A stretch of DNA of 64,000 nucleotides, taken from assembly GCF_963855985.1 (NCBI RefSeq), contig NC_087110.1, forward strand, positions 8,175,001-8,239,000, in the 5' to 3' direction. Both the position numbers and the translations under genes were made by a program. The notes below the pieces were generated by a model. That model saw only the letters and a program-made list of their open reading frames with translations. It had not been told where the DNA came from and ran no database searches. Each line of letters begins with the position of its first letter. The first letter of the stretch is position 1. The DNA comes from Ostrinia nubilalis (Eukaryota; Arthropoda; Insecta; Lepidoptera; Crambidae). This document shows positions 1 through 10,267 of the stretch, in pieces.

Positions 1-573
1 TAAATTCATCATCATCATCTTCTTTCTTCCATCAAGTTAATTACACAGGTATTCATTTACCTAGCTCAGGCCACCTCAGGCTCCGGTCTCACACACTCAA
101 TAATGTGTTTTCTTTAAATATATTTTGTCTCGTATTTTATGTGAGAAATAAATTATTATTATTATTAATTATGAACCGCTATTGGGCGTCTGTCAACCAA
201 ATCGGCTAAACTTGCCCCATGTGCAATGTTTTAACCAAATTGAGAACAGCTACAAAATAAATATTTTTCAATTTTAATTCGTGGATAGGTCCCTTGAAAG
301 TTAAGCAATCTTTGACACTACATTATATTCCTATCAATTCTAACTATTAATTTTCATTCCAGTTTTTTATTAAGCTGGTTTACCCGATAAAAAAATTCAT
401 CGGGTATGAGCGTAATCCGGATTGAGCCCATACAATGAATTAATAAATACCGAAAGCGGATTTTTGCTTTCATTTAGGTTGTTGGTGTTTGATGCAAAGT
501 GAATTAGGGTGAACGAGTTTTACAAAAGTTTTATGATAAGCTTATTTAGCTCTATTTTGGCATTATAATAGGT
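1..573. other. AT-rich sequence without a gene
   Basis: No coding region or clear repeat boundary is visible. A short (ATT)n tract lies near 151-168, just after a segment reading GAGAAATAAATT. This could be the 3' tail of a retroelement, but no body was recognised. Confidence 0.5.
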
Positions 574-786
574 CTTTGGGACTAATTATTTACTGGTCAC
601 TACGCGGCTTCGCCCGCGTGAAGTTTTGTCTGTCACAGAAAAACTTTATCGCGCGTGTTCCTGTTTCAAAAACCGGGATAAAAACTACCCTATGTCCTTT
701 CCCGGGACTCAAACTATATCTATGCCGATTTTATCAAAATCGGTTCAGTGATTTAGGCGTGACAACAACACAGGCAGACAGACAGG
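574..786 (+). repeat. Lepidopteran interspersed repeat with CAGA tail
   Basis: It contains the phrase GCGGCTTCGCCCGCG, then GTCTGTCACAGAAAAACTTT, then ATCAAAATCGGTTCAGTG and a short CAGACAGACAG tail. The same phrases recur at 53485-53702 and, as a 3' fragment, at 21541-21628, so this is a dispersed family. The order (body, GGTTTAGGCGTGA, then a CAGA microsatellite) is typical of short non-autonomous elements common in moth and butterfly genomes. The exact class (SINE, Helitron-like or RTE-derived) cannot be decided here. Confidence 0.65.
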
Positions 787-937
787 GTTAAAGAAATATT
801 TGAATTCAAGCTGTAAGATTTGAATAAGCACTTTCTTGTAATATTCCTAGTTTGCCTGATGTAGTTAAATACTCGTACATTTTGGAGTTATATTTATTGC
901 GGATATCTCACTTCTAAAGAAAATATCATACTCGTAG

Positions 938-1390
938 TGTTAGCTATACTAAATTTTCAAAACAAACGGCGAACAAACCTCTTTTCCACAGTGCCAGCCG
1001 CGTGCTCAGCCGGGCCCGGCGTATCTCCGAAATGCAGTTTGTTTGTGAAGTATTAGCACATATTGATGAGAAAGACCATAGTTCCATAGGGGCTGGATCC
1101 CGCACTCATTAGATTCACTTGATTTTGGAAATTGACAAACGCTTATATGGTTGCCGAATTAAAGAACACACCGCTGTTGCGCACGGGCGTCCTTCCGAAC
1201 TCAAAACTCTTGCGTCACTGGGGGGCGTCGCAATCGCAATCGCGAGCCTCGCTCCATAGGATTGGAAAGAATGTTGCCAGTTTATGATTAAAAAAAATGC
1301 AATTAAGAAAAGAGCAAATTCCTTCCAGTTTGTGTTGTTTTATCTTAAACTAAAATTAAGAAACTAATAAATATATTTCGGTACGAAACA
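938..1390 (-). repeat. BEL/Pao 3' LTR
   Basis: This 453-bp direct repeat matches 8478-8929 with, by eye, about three substitutions and two small indels, including A-run length near 1290 and AAGAAAAGAGC against AAGAAACAGAGC. Ends are TG and CA. The GTACGAAACA end adjoins the internal region. The next internal bases (1391-1403) read purine-rich on the coding strand, as expected for the polypurine tract. Confidence 0.93.
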
Positions 1391-1541
1391 TACCGCTCAC
1401 CTTAAAAGTACCGAGTATCTTTTAACAAGACAAAACCTAAGATAAGAAACTAACAAATATCTAAGTTATTCGTAGAGTGAAAACCTAACTATAAACCTAA
1501 AACTACTCTAGCTTTACTTAGATGCAAAACGTACCTACTCC
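1391..1541 (-). other. BEL/Pao 3' untranslated segment and PPT
   Basis: This short AT-rich stretch separates the gag-pol stop (1542) from the 3' LTR. On the coding strand its last bases before the LTR are AAGGTGAGCGGTA, a plausible polypurine tract. A partial echo of the LTR (CTAACAAATA, near 1450) is visible. No env-like frame fits here. Confidence 0.5.
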
Positions 1542-4500
1542 CTACTCAACAGGAAGAGGACAAATCTTAACAACAGCTCGTTTGAAGAACGACTGTCCAA
1601 TTTGTAAAGTAACGACCCGACAGATCCCGTCAGGACCTGGGTGTAAGGCGTGAACACGCGCAAGTCTCCACTGCAAGGGAGGAACGTTGTCTTCGCGTAA
1701 CACCACAATCATGCCCTCACGTATCGGGGCACCGCGATTACTAAACCACTTGGTTGCTTGTTGAATATGATGTAAATACTCAAGACTCCATCTCTTCCAA
1801 AAATGTTGAGTGGACTGTTGGATGAGACGCCATCTTACTAAGCGGCTAGGATTCTCATCCACTAAAGAAATGTCAGGAATTGACGTTAAGGGCTCACCTA
1901 TTAAAAAATGTGATGGAGTCAAAGGGAGAGGATCCCTTGAGTCTGCACTTAAAACACAAAGTGGGCGCGAATTGAGAATCGCCTCTATTTGACATAAGAG
2001 CGTATGCATCTCGTCATAATATGTCAAAGTTCGTGTGCCGACCACACGATGAAAATGATGCTTAAAGCTTTTAACACCCGCTTCGAATAGTCCACCAAAA
2101 TGACTAGCGTATGGGGGTTGAAAATGCCAAGTGATGCCTTGACCAAGAACTTTTGAATTGAGCGTAGTTTGTACTACGTCATTACGCAAGAAACTATACA
2201 ATTCCGTAAGATACCTATCGCATCCCACGAAATTCTTTCCACAGTCTGAATAAATATCGGTACACAAACCGCGTCGCGAAACAAAACGCCGAAGTGTAGC
2301 TAAAAACGCTTCTGTGGAAAGCTCCGAAACGATTTCTAAATGTATAGCCTTAACGCTCATACATACGAAAACTGCTACATAACATTTAACTATTTTAGCG
2401 TTACGAACCTTATTTGCCCGAACGTAAAATGGACCTGCGAAATCTACCGAAGTTTTTATGAATGGTCTGGCCGGTCGCAAGCGAGCTGCGGGCAACAAAC
2501 CCATTGACGGCTGCGTGTGCACGGGGCGCGCACGAACACAACGGACGCATCTATGAATGCGTTGGCGGATGACGTCACGACTGGATAATATCCAATACTT
2601 TTGTAAAAGTGTATATTGGGTGCTTTGAGCCCCACTGTGCAAGTTTGAAACGTGAATAAAGTCAATTAGTAAATAAGTTAAAGGATGTTTTTTAGGTAAA
2701 ATCAATTGATGTTTTGACTCAAAAGATAAAAGCGATTTGTGAATTCTACCGCCAACGCGAAGCAACTTGTTTGAATCTATAAAAGGATTAAGACGTTTTA
2801 ATTGATTTGATGGTGATTGCCCATTACAAATCTTCAAAATATCATCATTGAAAACTGAATGTTGAACAACTCGTATAAGTCGATTCAAAGCGAAATTATA
2901 CTCTGACACAGTAATGTGTTTTGAACTCGAAATATTGACCTTTCTACACTTGTGATAGAAACGAAATATCAAAGCCGTAACACGAACAAGTCTACCGAGT
3001 GAAGAAAAACGTGAAATAATTTCTACGTCCTCGTTTGGAGTAGAAGTACTCGAACAAAACACCACATTACGCTTTTCTTCATCAGTAGGAAGAACAGGCC
3101 TTGGAACAGGCCACATACTTTCATCCTCGCTCAACCAGCGAGGCCCATGAAACCACATCTCATGGTGCAAGAAAGCAGCGGGTAACATGCCGCGCGAAGC
3201 AGCGTCCGCGGGGTTGTCGGCCGACGGAACGTGCCGCCAACAATCCGCGGGGAGAATATTCAATATCTCCGTAGTACGGTTTGAAACAAATGTTTTCCAT
3301 TCATGGGGCGGTGAACGCAACCATGCTAAAACAATACTTGAATCCGACCAAGTATAAATTTGATCACTTTGTATTTTATCACTATAATTTTGTAACACCT
3401 TTTTAATAAGTTGTGATAACAAAACACCTCCCATCAGTTCGAGACGGGGAATAGATACGCGACGCGTAGGCGCGACGCGTGTTTTCGCTAACAATAAGGA
3501 CACGCACACACTACCATCCTCGCGCTGCGCGTGGAGATAAACACATGCTGCGTATGCCTTTTCGGAGGCGTCTGAAAAGCCGTGAAGCTGTAATTTACAA
3601 TTTTGAGGGAAAACATGACGCGGAAAGCTAACTTTAGATAATAGTGGGAGCTGACTTGTAAAGCTAGCCCACGAATCGACTATGTCTTGTGGTGGGGTTT
3701 CGTCCCAGTCCACAGAAGAAATCCACAATAATTGAATTAAATGTTTTGCAAATAAAGTCACTGGAGATAAAAGACCGAGAGGGTCGTAAATACGTGCAAT
3801 TTCTGAAAGAATGGACCTCTTTGTACACTTTTCAGAGTAACTTTTCACACTGAAACCAAAAGTATCTAAGTTCGGGTCCCACTGCATACCTAGGACCTTA
3901 GTGGATGAGTCATTCTCCATGTGTGCGAAGGGCACACTTTCGCACCGCTCACCATGAGAAACTGTCGGCTGAGAACCGAGAAGTAAGGCGGGAGAATTAC
4001 TATGCCATTTGTGCAACTCAAAACCTGCGGATTGACAAATACCTATCAACTCTTGTTGTAGGGCGAGAGCCCGTGACTCATCACATTCACCCGATACGAC
4101 ATCGTCTACAAATACGTCGCGCATGAGGACCTGCGATGCGCGCGGGAAGCGTGCGGCCTCGTCATGAGCGAGCTGCTGAATAGTGCGAAGAGCAAGATAG
4201 GGCGATGAGCTAACTCCAAAGGTCACAGTGCAAAGTCTATAATCGCGTAGGGGCTCCTCGGGCGAGGTGCGCCACACTATACGCTGAAAATCCCTATCCG
4301 ATTCACGAATCATAATGTTACGATACATTTGTTTGATATCAGCTGTGAAAGCAATTAAATGAATGCGAAATTTTAATAACACATCAACAATATCTAAATG
4401 AAGCTTTGGACCAATTAACAAATTATCGTTTAGAGAAAAACCGTTTGTAGTCTTAGAGCCTGCGTCGTAAACTACTCTGGTTTTGGTGGTTTCACTAGAT

Positions 4501-6914
4501 TCTTTGACCACGGCGTGGTGCGGTATATAATAGTTACCACCTGCAGCTGCTGGACTATCGACGGGCTCCATGTGGCCGAGCTCTAAGTACTCCTGGAGGC
4601 ACGCGTGATAATCATGTTTGAGCTGCGAATTGCGCTCGAGTTTGTACTCTAATTTACGAAATCTAGAAATAGCAATATCCCGCGACTCGCCGAGGGGCGG
4701 TGCGTCAGGTTTGAAGGGAAGAGCGACCACGTATCGCCCACACTCATTACGCGTATGCGTGTTTTCAAAAAAAGATTGACACAAAAGTTCATCAGGAGTG
4801 AGAGACTTTTGTTCAGAAATTGTTTCTAATTCCCAAAATCGCTGGAGGTCAAAGTCGTCGTTAACAGAGCTGTGACACACCTGGACCGGAAGAGAAACCT
4901 CAGTCGATGAATTCAAATCGAGTTTACCCAACAATAAATAACCAAAAATACTATTCATAGCAATTGGTGAACCTGGTAGACCCGTGATTGTGTTATGCAA
5001 TAAAATTTGCGGAATAATGTCAGCACCTAAAAGCATTTCCACTGGTTGTGGTGTATGAAAACTCGGATCAGCTAAAGTTAAGTTTTGAATATGAGACCAC
5101 CCTGTATAAGGTAATTGACAAGTAGGCATTTGTGTTGTAATTAATTTGGGCAAAATCAATGCATCAACATGAATCGAAGGTTGCGATTGATTTCTAGGCG
5201 CAATGAAGAAAGAAGCCACTCCCTTAGGGTAAACCGGTTTGTTATTATTTATTCCATAAACTTGCGGAACGTTCACACGTCTACGTGAAATACCTAAACG
5301 TTGTGCACACGCTTCCGAAATGAAAGTAGCCTGGCTGCCCGTATCAATTAAACAGCGCACGGTTGATAACTTGTGATCATCAATATAAACATCGACAAGT
5401 GCCGTAGACAATAGCACCGTACTCGTACGCACAATAGAATCGTTTTCCTTATCTCGAGTTGACGTTAAAGTCAGCTGGGCATCAGTCGTAGAAACAGAGA
5501 CAACATTATTACACTCCGCCGTGAGCGGGAGCGGGACGGACTGATTAGTACCGCTACTCGGATCGAACGCTTTGTTTACATTATTGTCAAAATGAATTAA
5601 TGTGTGATGGCGCTTCTGACAATTCCTACACGAAAAATTGGATTTACATTGGCTCACGTTATGGCCGAGATGTAAACAATTGTAACAAACACTTTTGTTT
5701 TTAATAAAAGAAAATCGATCTTTTATTGAAAGATTCAAAAACTTAGAACATTTCGTCAACGTATGTTGAGCATCACATAACAAACAATGTGTCTTATCGC
5801 TATGTCGATTAGGCTGAGTATTGCCTGACACGTCAGAGGATTGCGGCGCGAAGTTCGCCGCGAAGGCTTGTCGCTGACCGGCGGCCATATTGCCGCTAGG
5901 GGGCGCCGCTCGTGAGCTAGACTGTGAGCCAAATCTACCGCCTTTATTGTTAATAATTTTACTCGACTGCCCGAAATTATCGTTAGAAAACTCCTCAGCG
6001 ACAAGTTCACGCTCTAAAAATGAAATGAATGTGTTGACCTCTGGAATGTCTGAAGGTGAACACAATGATAACTCGAATTGCTTACGAACAGATGCGGGAA
6101 TTTTACGTAGTAAAATGTGTAACAAAACGAAACTCCATTCACTGGTGGGAAACTTCATTACTTCAAGAGGTTTAATGTTTTCTTGGAATGTATTTAATAA
6201 GTTACGTAAATCACTCGTTGATTTTACGTTACAAGATGGAATGTTGATTATTTTATCAAGATGATTCGAAGCTATGATTCTTTTGTTTTCATAACGTGAA
6301 GTTAATATTTGTATTGCTACGAAATAATTAGCATCAGTGATTGGAATGGACTTTATAAGGTTGAATGGTTCATTTTTTAACGTAAGAAGCAAATACCTAA
6401 ACTTTTCCGCATCCGTGTAGGCAGTATTGTGGTGAACGAGAGAACAAAACAAATCGAAATATGAATTCCATTCTGTGCTTTCGCCAGAGAAACTGGGCAA
6501 AGGCAAAGTAGGTAATTTAGCATTACTAGAAAATTCTGAATTAGCAAAGGGACGACTCATTCGTCTGCTTTGCTCCTGACATTGTTTTAATTTATCTACT
6601 TGAGTGACAATTGCATAATATGAATCGTCGAAGTCGTTTCTAATTTTGATTTGTTCCTCTTTATTGAATGATTTAGATTTAATGAGAGACTTTTCGACTT
6701 TAGTTTGCAATTTGCTAAACTTTCTTTGAAGAGCTGACAAATCTTTGGTACGTGAAATGAATTTTTGAATATCTGTAGTTGCAAACTGTAATGTTCTCTT
6801 TAAATCGTCTAAAATTAAATCTCGCTCGAAAATATCCTGAACACATGAACTACTACTCTCGCTATTGGAATCTAATGAGGTCTTGGAATCATTTTCCACT
6901 TTCGATTGCGCCAT
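1542..6914 (-). CDS. BEL/Pao gag-pol polyprotein (1790 aa)
   Basis: One uninterrupted frame encodes gag and pol. Approximate domain order by residue: an N-terminal coiled region; a Pao-type gag (DUF1759-like, about 140-300); Cys/His knuckles near 370-440, including CYNCLHLGHNVSQC; an aspartic protease (DUF1758-like) with LIDTGSQATF near 523; a reverse transcriptase with FVDD near 936; an RNase H-like segment with GFSDASEKAY near 1118, in the Pao/A17 block; an integrase HHCC finger near 1430-1470; and the integrase core with VDFAGPF near 1495, YSDCGKNF near 1555 and FGGLFEAGVKSF near 1608, which supplies the DDE triad. A DUF5641-like C-terminus ends the protein. Length and order are those of complete BEL/Pao elements, and all key residues seem present. 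Product: the proteins for particle formation, reverse transcription and integration of this element. The start MAQSKVEND is the first Met of the frame. Confidence 0.95.
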   Translation of the reverse strand: MAQSKVENDSKTSLDSNSESSSSCVQDIFERDLILDDLKRTLQFATTDIQKFISRTKDLSALQRKFSKLQTKVEKSLIKSKSFNKEEQIKIRNDFDDSYYAIVTQVDKLKQCQEQSRRMSRPFANSEFSSNAKLPTLPLPSFSGESTEWNSYFDLFCSLVHHNTAYTDAEKFRYLLLTLKNEPFNLIKSIPITDANYFVAIQILTSRYENKRIIASNHLDKIINIPSCNVKSTSDLRNLLNTFQENIKPLEVMKFPTSEWSFVLLHILLRKIPASVRKQFELSLCSPSDIPEVNTFISFLERELVAEEFSNDNFGQSSKIINNKGGRFGSQSSSRAAPPSGNMAAGQRQAFAANFAPQSSDVSGNTQPNRHSDKTHCLLCDAQHTLTKCSKFLNLSIKDRFSFIKNKSVCYNCLHLGHNVSQCKSNFSCRNCQKRHHTLIHFDNNVNKAFDPSSGTNQSVPLPLTAECNNVVSVSTTDAQLTLTSTRDKENDSIVRTSTVLLSTALVDVYIDDHKLSTVRCLIDTGSQATFISEACAQRLGISRRRVNVPQVYGINNNKPVYPKGVASFFIAPRNQSQPSIHVDALILPKLITTQMPTCQLPYTGWSHIQNLTLADPSFHTPQPVEMLLGADIIPQILLHNTITGLPGSPIAMNSIFGYLLLGKLDLNSSTEVSLPVQVCHSSVNDDFDLQRFWELETISEQKSLTPDELLCQSFFENTHTRNECGRYVVALPFKPDAPPLGESRDIAISRFRKLEYKLERNSQLKHDYHACLQEYLELGHMEPVDSPAAAGGNYYIPHHAVVKESSETTKTRVVYDAGSKTTNGFSLNDNLLIGPKLHLDIVDVLLKFRIHLIAFTADIKQMYRNIMIRESDRDFQRIVWRTSPEEPLRDYRLCTVTFGVSSSPYLALRTIQQLAHDEAARFPRASQVLMRDVFVDDVVSGECDESRALALQQELIGICQSAGFELHKWHSNSPALLLGSQPTVSHGERCESVPFAHMENDSSTKVLGMQWDPNLDTFGFSVKSYSEKCTKRSILSEIARIYDPLGLLSPVTLFAKHLIQLLWISSVDWDETPPQDIVDSWASFTSQLPLLSKVSFPRHVFPQNCKLQLHGFSDASEKAYAACVYLHAQREDGSVCVSLLLAKTRVAPTRRVSIPRLELMGGVLLSQLIKKVLQNYSDKIQSDQIYTWSDSSIVLAWLRSPPHEWKTFVSNRTTEILNILPADCWRHVPSADNPADAASRGMLPAAFLHHEMWFHGPRWLSEDESMWPVPRPVLPTDEEKRNVVFCSSTSTPNEDVEIISRFSSLGRLVRVTALIFRFYHKCRKVNISSSKHITVSEYNFALNRLIRVVQHSVFNDDILKICNGQSPSNQLKRLNPFIDSNKLLRVGGRIHKSLLSFESKHQLILPKKHPLTYLLIDFIHVSNLHSGAQSTQYTLLQKYWILSSRDVIRQRIHRCVRCVRARPVHTQPSMGLLPAARLRPARPFIKTSVDFAGPFYVRANKVRNAKIVKCYVAVFVCMSVKAIHLEIVSELSTEAFLATLRRFVSRRGLCTDIYSDCGKNFVGCDRYLTELYSFLRNDVVQTTLNSKVLGQGITWHFQPPYASHFGGLFEAGVKSFKHHFHRVVGTRTLTYYDEMHTLLCQIEAILNSRPLCVLSADSRDPLPLTPSHFLIGEPLTSIPDISLVDENPSRLVRWRLIQQSTQHFWKRWSLEYLHHIQQATKWFSNRGAPIREGMIVVLREDNVPPLQWRLARVHALHPGPDGICRVVTLQIGQSFFKRAVVKICPLPVE

Positions 6915-7207
6915 TTTTCGTTACAAAGATGGTCGCACGTGGAATGAAAAATGTGGTACTAGGCCAGTAGAATTAAACACAAAAATTGATTAAATCGGAA
7001 ATAATTCCTACAAAAAATTTTTTTGCTTTAATGGCTTCATTGGTTGCCCATTAAGACTCTCCTAAGTTTTCGACTTCGACGGAGTTGTGCTTAAGTGGTG
7101 GGGGCCCCCGAAAGCGGCGTTTTTTCGGTTTTCCGGTTATACCGCGTAAAGGACTTACCCTATCGAAAAGTGGTCTTCATGACGGTTAAAGGGCACTTAA
7201 TCCTGCA

Positions 7208-7528
7208 TTGAATAAGACCAAATTCATATGTTTTGGACAAACCGTTCTTGCACTAAAGTTCGGCAAAGTAGAAAATATACGTATAATTAATGACCCTCTC
7301 CACGTCCAATGGCTTGTTACCCACATGCTTCCAAGCCTTGTAAAGGGTCGCCTTAATCAGTGTAACCCTAACAAGGCTCACGAGTTTGATTCGCTTATCC
7401 TTGTTCGTCCCAGCCGTTCCTTAACTGCGGTTGCTGCACCTCTTCCTGACACTCTCCTGAACGACTCTGTGTTACCTAATGTGGCTGCCTCTCTTCCTTG
7501 TACCCTCCTGTACAATTGCATTGCTTAG
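7208..7528 (+). other. Frame in left palindrome arm (106 codons), mirror of arm 2
   Basis: This open frame reads FICFGQTVLAL ... LVRPSRSLTAVAAPLP and has an equal-length partner on the opposite strand in the other arm (7837-8157). It is antisense to gag-pol. I recognise no domain. The pair may be two decayed copies of one small coding segment, or chance frames in duplicated DNA. Confidence 0.2.
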
Positions 7529-7619
7529 CTATATGCCTGGTCCAAGGTTCGACGCCACAAAATCAACTTTGTACGAGTGAAAATAGTTTAAATACTATTT
7601 TCCGTGCTTGCAACATTTT

Positions 7620-7796
7620 TCTTTACTGCTTCGCCTCTATTAGTCGTAGAGTGATTGTATATATCCTATAGCCTTCCTCAATGTATGAGCTATTCAACAC
7701 AAAAATAATGATTTCAATCAAACTAGTAATTCTTAAGATTAGCGCGTTCAAACAAACAAACAAAAAACTCTTCAGCGTTTTAATATGAACTTGTTG
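7620..7796 (-). repeat. (GTTT)-associated interspersed repeat fragment in palindrome loop
   Basis: On the minus strand it reads GCTGAAGAGT, then a short GTTT run, then GAACGCGCTAATCTTAAG. This is the order seen in the longer copy at 49055-49260, (GTTT)n then GAACGCGCTAATCTCAGG. It therefore belongs to a dispersed lepidopteran repeat family and makes up most of the loop between the arms. Confidence 0.7.
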
Positions 7797-7836
7797 TTGT
7801 TGATTTTTGGCGTCGAACCTTAGACCAGGCATACGG

Positions 7837-8157
7837 CTAGGCAACGTAGTCATGCAGGAGGATACAAGGAAGAGGGGCAGCCACAGTAGGTAACACAGAG
7901 TCGTTCAGGTGAGTGCCAGGAAGAGGTGCAGCAACCGCAGTTAAGGAACGGCTGGGACGAACAAGGATAGGCGCATCAAGCTCGTAAGCCTTGATATTGT
8001 TACACTGGTTGAGGTGGCCCTTTTCAAGACTTGGAAGCCTGTGGGTATCAAGCCATTGGACGTGGAGAGGGTCATTAATTATACGTATATTTTCTACTTT
8101 GCCGAACATTAGCGCGAGAACGGTTTGTCCAAAACATATGAATTTGGTATTTTTCAA
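7837..8157 (-). other. Upstream frame in right palindrome arm (106 codons)
   Basis: This frame is in sense with gag-pol and lies between the 5' LTR and the gag start. It begins MKNTKFICFGQTVLAL and ends LPCILLHDYVA. The mirror frame in the left arm is clearly similar along its full length with no length change. Equal lengths with no frameshift between the arms hint at past coding, or simply at a recent duplication. No known domain was recognised, and translation from the leader is unproven. Confidence 0.2.
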
Positions 8158-8477
8158 TGCAGGATTAAGTGCCCTTCAACCGTTATGAAGACCACTTTTT
8201 GATAGGGTAAGTCCTTTACGCGGTATAACCGGAAAACCGAAAAAATGCCTCTTTCGGGGGCCCCCACCACTTAAGCACAACTCCGTCGAAGTCGAAAACT
8301 TAGGAGAGTCTTAATGGGCAACCAATGAAGCCTTTAAAACAATAAAAAATTTTGTAGGAATTATTTCCGATTTAAAAGCTAATTCTACTGGACTATACGT
8401 ATGTACGCTAAAATTACGATAAAACTACACAATTGGAAGGAAAATGAAAATTCGGGTCGTAGGACCAACAAATAATA

Positions 8478-8929
8478 TGTTAGCTATACTAAATTTTCAA
8501 AACAAACGGCGAACAAACCTCTTTTCCACAGTGCCAGCCGCGTGCTCAGCCGGGCCCGGCGTATCTCCGAAATGCAGTTTGTTTGTGAAGTATTAGCACA
8601 TATTGATGAGAAAGACCATAGTTCCATAGGGGCTGGATCCCGCACTCATTAGATTCACTTGATTTTGGAAATTGACAAACGCTTATATGGTTGCCGAATT
8701 AAAGAACACACCGCTGTTGCGCACGGGCGTCCTTCCGAACTCAAAACTCTTGCGTCACTGGGGGGCGTCGCAATCGCAATCGCGAGCCTCGCTCCATAGG
8801 ATTGGAAAGAATGTTGCCAGTTTGTGATTAAAAAATGCAATTAAGAAACAGAGCAAATTCCTTCCAGTTTGTGTTGTTTTATCTTAAATTAAAATTAAGA
8901 AACTAATAAATACATTTCGGTACGAAACA
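8478..8929 (-). repeat. BEL/Pao 5' LTR
   Basis: This is the 452-bp partner of the 938-1390 LTR, with TG...CA ends and the CGTAG duplication directly after it at 8930-8934. As the 5' LTR it should carry the promoter for gag-pol on the minus strand; no TATA box was singled out. Confidence 0.93.
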
Positions 8930-8934
8930 CGTAG

Positions 8935-9670
8935 ATATTGTAATATTAGTTTAATTAAGATTTTAAAAATATCCAAGCATAATAATACCTACTTGCATTG
9001 GTGCCACAATTTTTTTTTAAATATTTTGATACACTAAAAAATAATATGAAAGCAGGTTGCAGCTTAATAAATAAATTGCTCTACTTTGGCTTGACTGTAT
9101 AAATATTAAATTATGACATCTTTATGTTAGTGTCACTACAAAATCTGCCTATCGCCAAATAACTTACCATAATAATTACCTAAAAGGCCTAAAAAGGGTC
9201 CCTAATGTTTCAGCCTTTAATTTTTGACGTTCATAACTCCCAAACGGGCGGCTTTTAAAATAATTTACATTTTAATTTCAATTTAAAACTCTAGACTTAA
9301 CCCTGCACTGCAGGCCTATAAAACCCCTCAATATGTATGCGGTGGTATAATTAATTCAATGTATCGGTTAACCCCACTATTATACGGATTTACTTGATCC
9401 ACTGGCGCTATTATGGCGTCGAATGCAAAATGCTTGATTGGATTTGTATTACTGATTTAATTGCGGTCCAGGTTTGTTAATAGTCGACAGTTTCAATAGT
9501 CAGCTAGGTGGTTAGTACTTGAATTTCAAAACGTAATACCTACTTAATAGATACTTTTTCCTATAGATAGTCAGAAGGTACTAACTTTAGAAAGTTTCTT
9601 GTGTAGCTATATAAAGTATAGTAATCGATAGCTCAAATAGGACAAAAAATAACCAAAAAATCGATATAAA
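8935..9670. other. AT-rich sequence without a recognised feature
   Basis: I see no convincing frame, inverted repeat or recurrent family phrase here. Poly-T and poly-A tracts occur near 9008 and 9040. Confidence 0.4.
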
Positions 9671-9882
9671 GTTTTTTTGTTTTTTTTTTATCCACAACGA
9701 GGAAGCTCTTGGCCTGTATCTCACCTGATGGTAAGTGACGATCAGGCCGAAGGTGGAAGCGAGCTTCACCCGGAATCCTCAACCACGGGGGAACTGGCTA
9801 TCTTACCTCTAACTGCCGGAACACAACAATGCTGTTAACATTGTTGTTATGGCGACAGACTTAGGTAAGATGGCCATGTATT
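9671..9882 (-). mobile_element. 5'-truncated SINE
   Basis: Read on the minus strand it runs AGTCTGTCGCCATAACAAC, then CCGGCAGTTAGAGGTAAGA, a CACCTTCGGCCTGATC block, then CAAGAGCTTCCTCGTTGTGG and an A-rich tail (T-run at 9671-9689 on the plus strand). This is the body of the SINE at 23300-23604, but the tRNA-like head is missing. Confidence 0.75.
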
Positions 9883-10265
9883 AGTTGTCTATGTAGATAA
9901 ATAAGTGTTTTTTTAGTCTGTAACATAATAGTATAGGTCTAGCAGAGCATATTATCAATCTGAAGAATATCTGAAGTCTCGCTGACGTTTGTCGTTACAA
10001 AATCACCCTTACGATGGAAGCGATGTTACAACCAAAATACCTGTAGTATTTTTATTGCACACTTCCATCAGAAATACATAGCCAAACTACTAAGTTTAAA
10101 GTACCATAACCTTTACTTTCCAAACCCATCCAACCCTTGACTGTAAATAAACAATCATTTGTAATGATCCCCTAAATAAGCCCTCAGGGATGCTCAAGTC
10201 TGTCGGAGACAAAAACTCTTGCCGACTTGGTAATCCTTAGAGTTATTGAGGTGATAAATTGTAAG
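9883..10265. other. Intergenic sequence without a recognised feature
   Basis: No coding frame or repeat family was recognised in this stretch. Confidence 0.4.
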
Positions 10266-10267
10266 TA

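Larger units (their letters stand above)
6964..8391. repeat. 1.4-kb imperfect palindrome in BEL/Pao leader
   Basis: Arms 6964-7567 and 7799-8391 are inverted copies, ending CCAGTAGAATT on the left and AATTCTACTGG on the right. Many long blocks match with scattered differences, for example GGTGGGGGCCCCCGAAAG and CCGGTTATACCGCGTAAAGG in the left arm. The roughly 230-bp loop holds a fragment of another interspersed repeat. The palindrome begins 49 bp upstream of the gag ATG and ends 86 bp short of the 5' LTR, so it is almost the whole leader. No clean duplication flanks it, so it could be a long-inverted-repeat insertion or an inverted duplication within the element. A transcript would fold into a hairpin of about 600 bp. 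Confidence 0.9.
933..8934 (-). mobile_element. Complete BEL/Pao LTR retrotransposon
   Basis: Two direct LTRs (938-1390 and 8478-8929) bound an internal region with one long minus-strand gag-pol frame. The 5-bp target-site duplication CGTAG is perfect: 933-937 before the left LTR and 8930-8934 after the right one. LTR ends are TG...CA. On the coding strand the 5' LTR is the right copy. A TGG starting 10 nt inside it (CCA at 8465-8467 on the plus strand) is a possible primer-binding site, but no tRNA was matched. A purine-rich AAGGTGAGCGG lies just inside the 3' LTR. The leader between 5' LTR and gag start is unusually long, about 1.56 kb, and is filled by a palindrome. The intact frame and similar LTRs point to a recent insertion; the element may be autonomous. 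Confidence 0.95.

Noticed and set aside
6963..8395. 4-bp duplication (ACTA) around the BEL leader palindrome
   Set aside because: ACTA occurs at 6958-6961 and 8392-8395, but two extra bases on the left break symmetry with the palindrome end, so it is not a convincing duplication.
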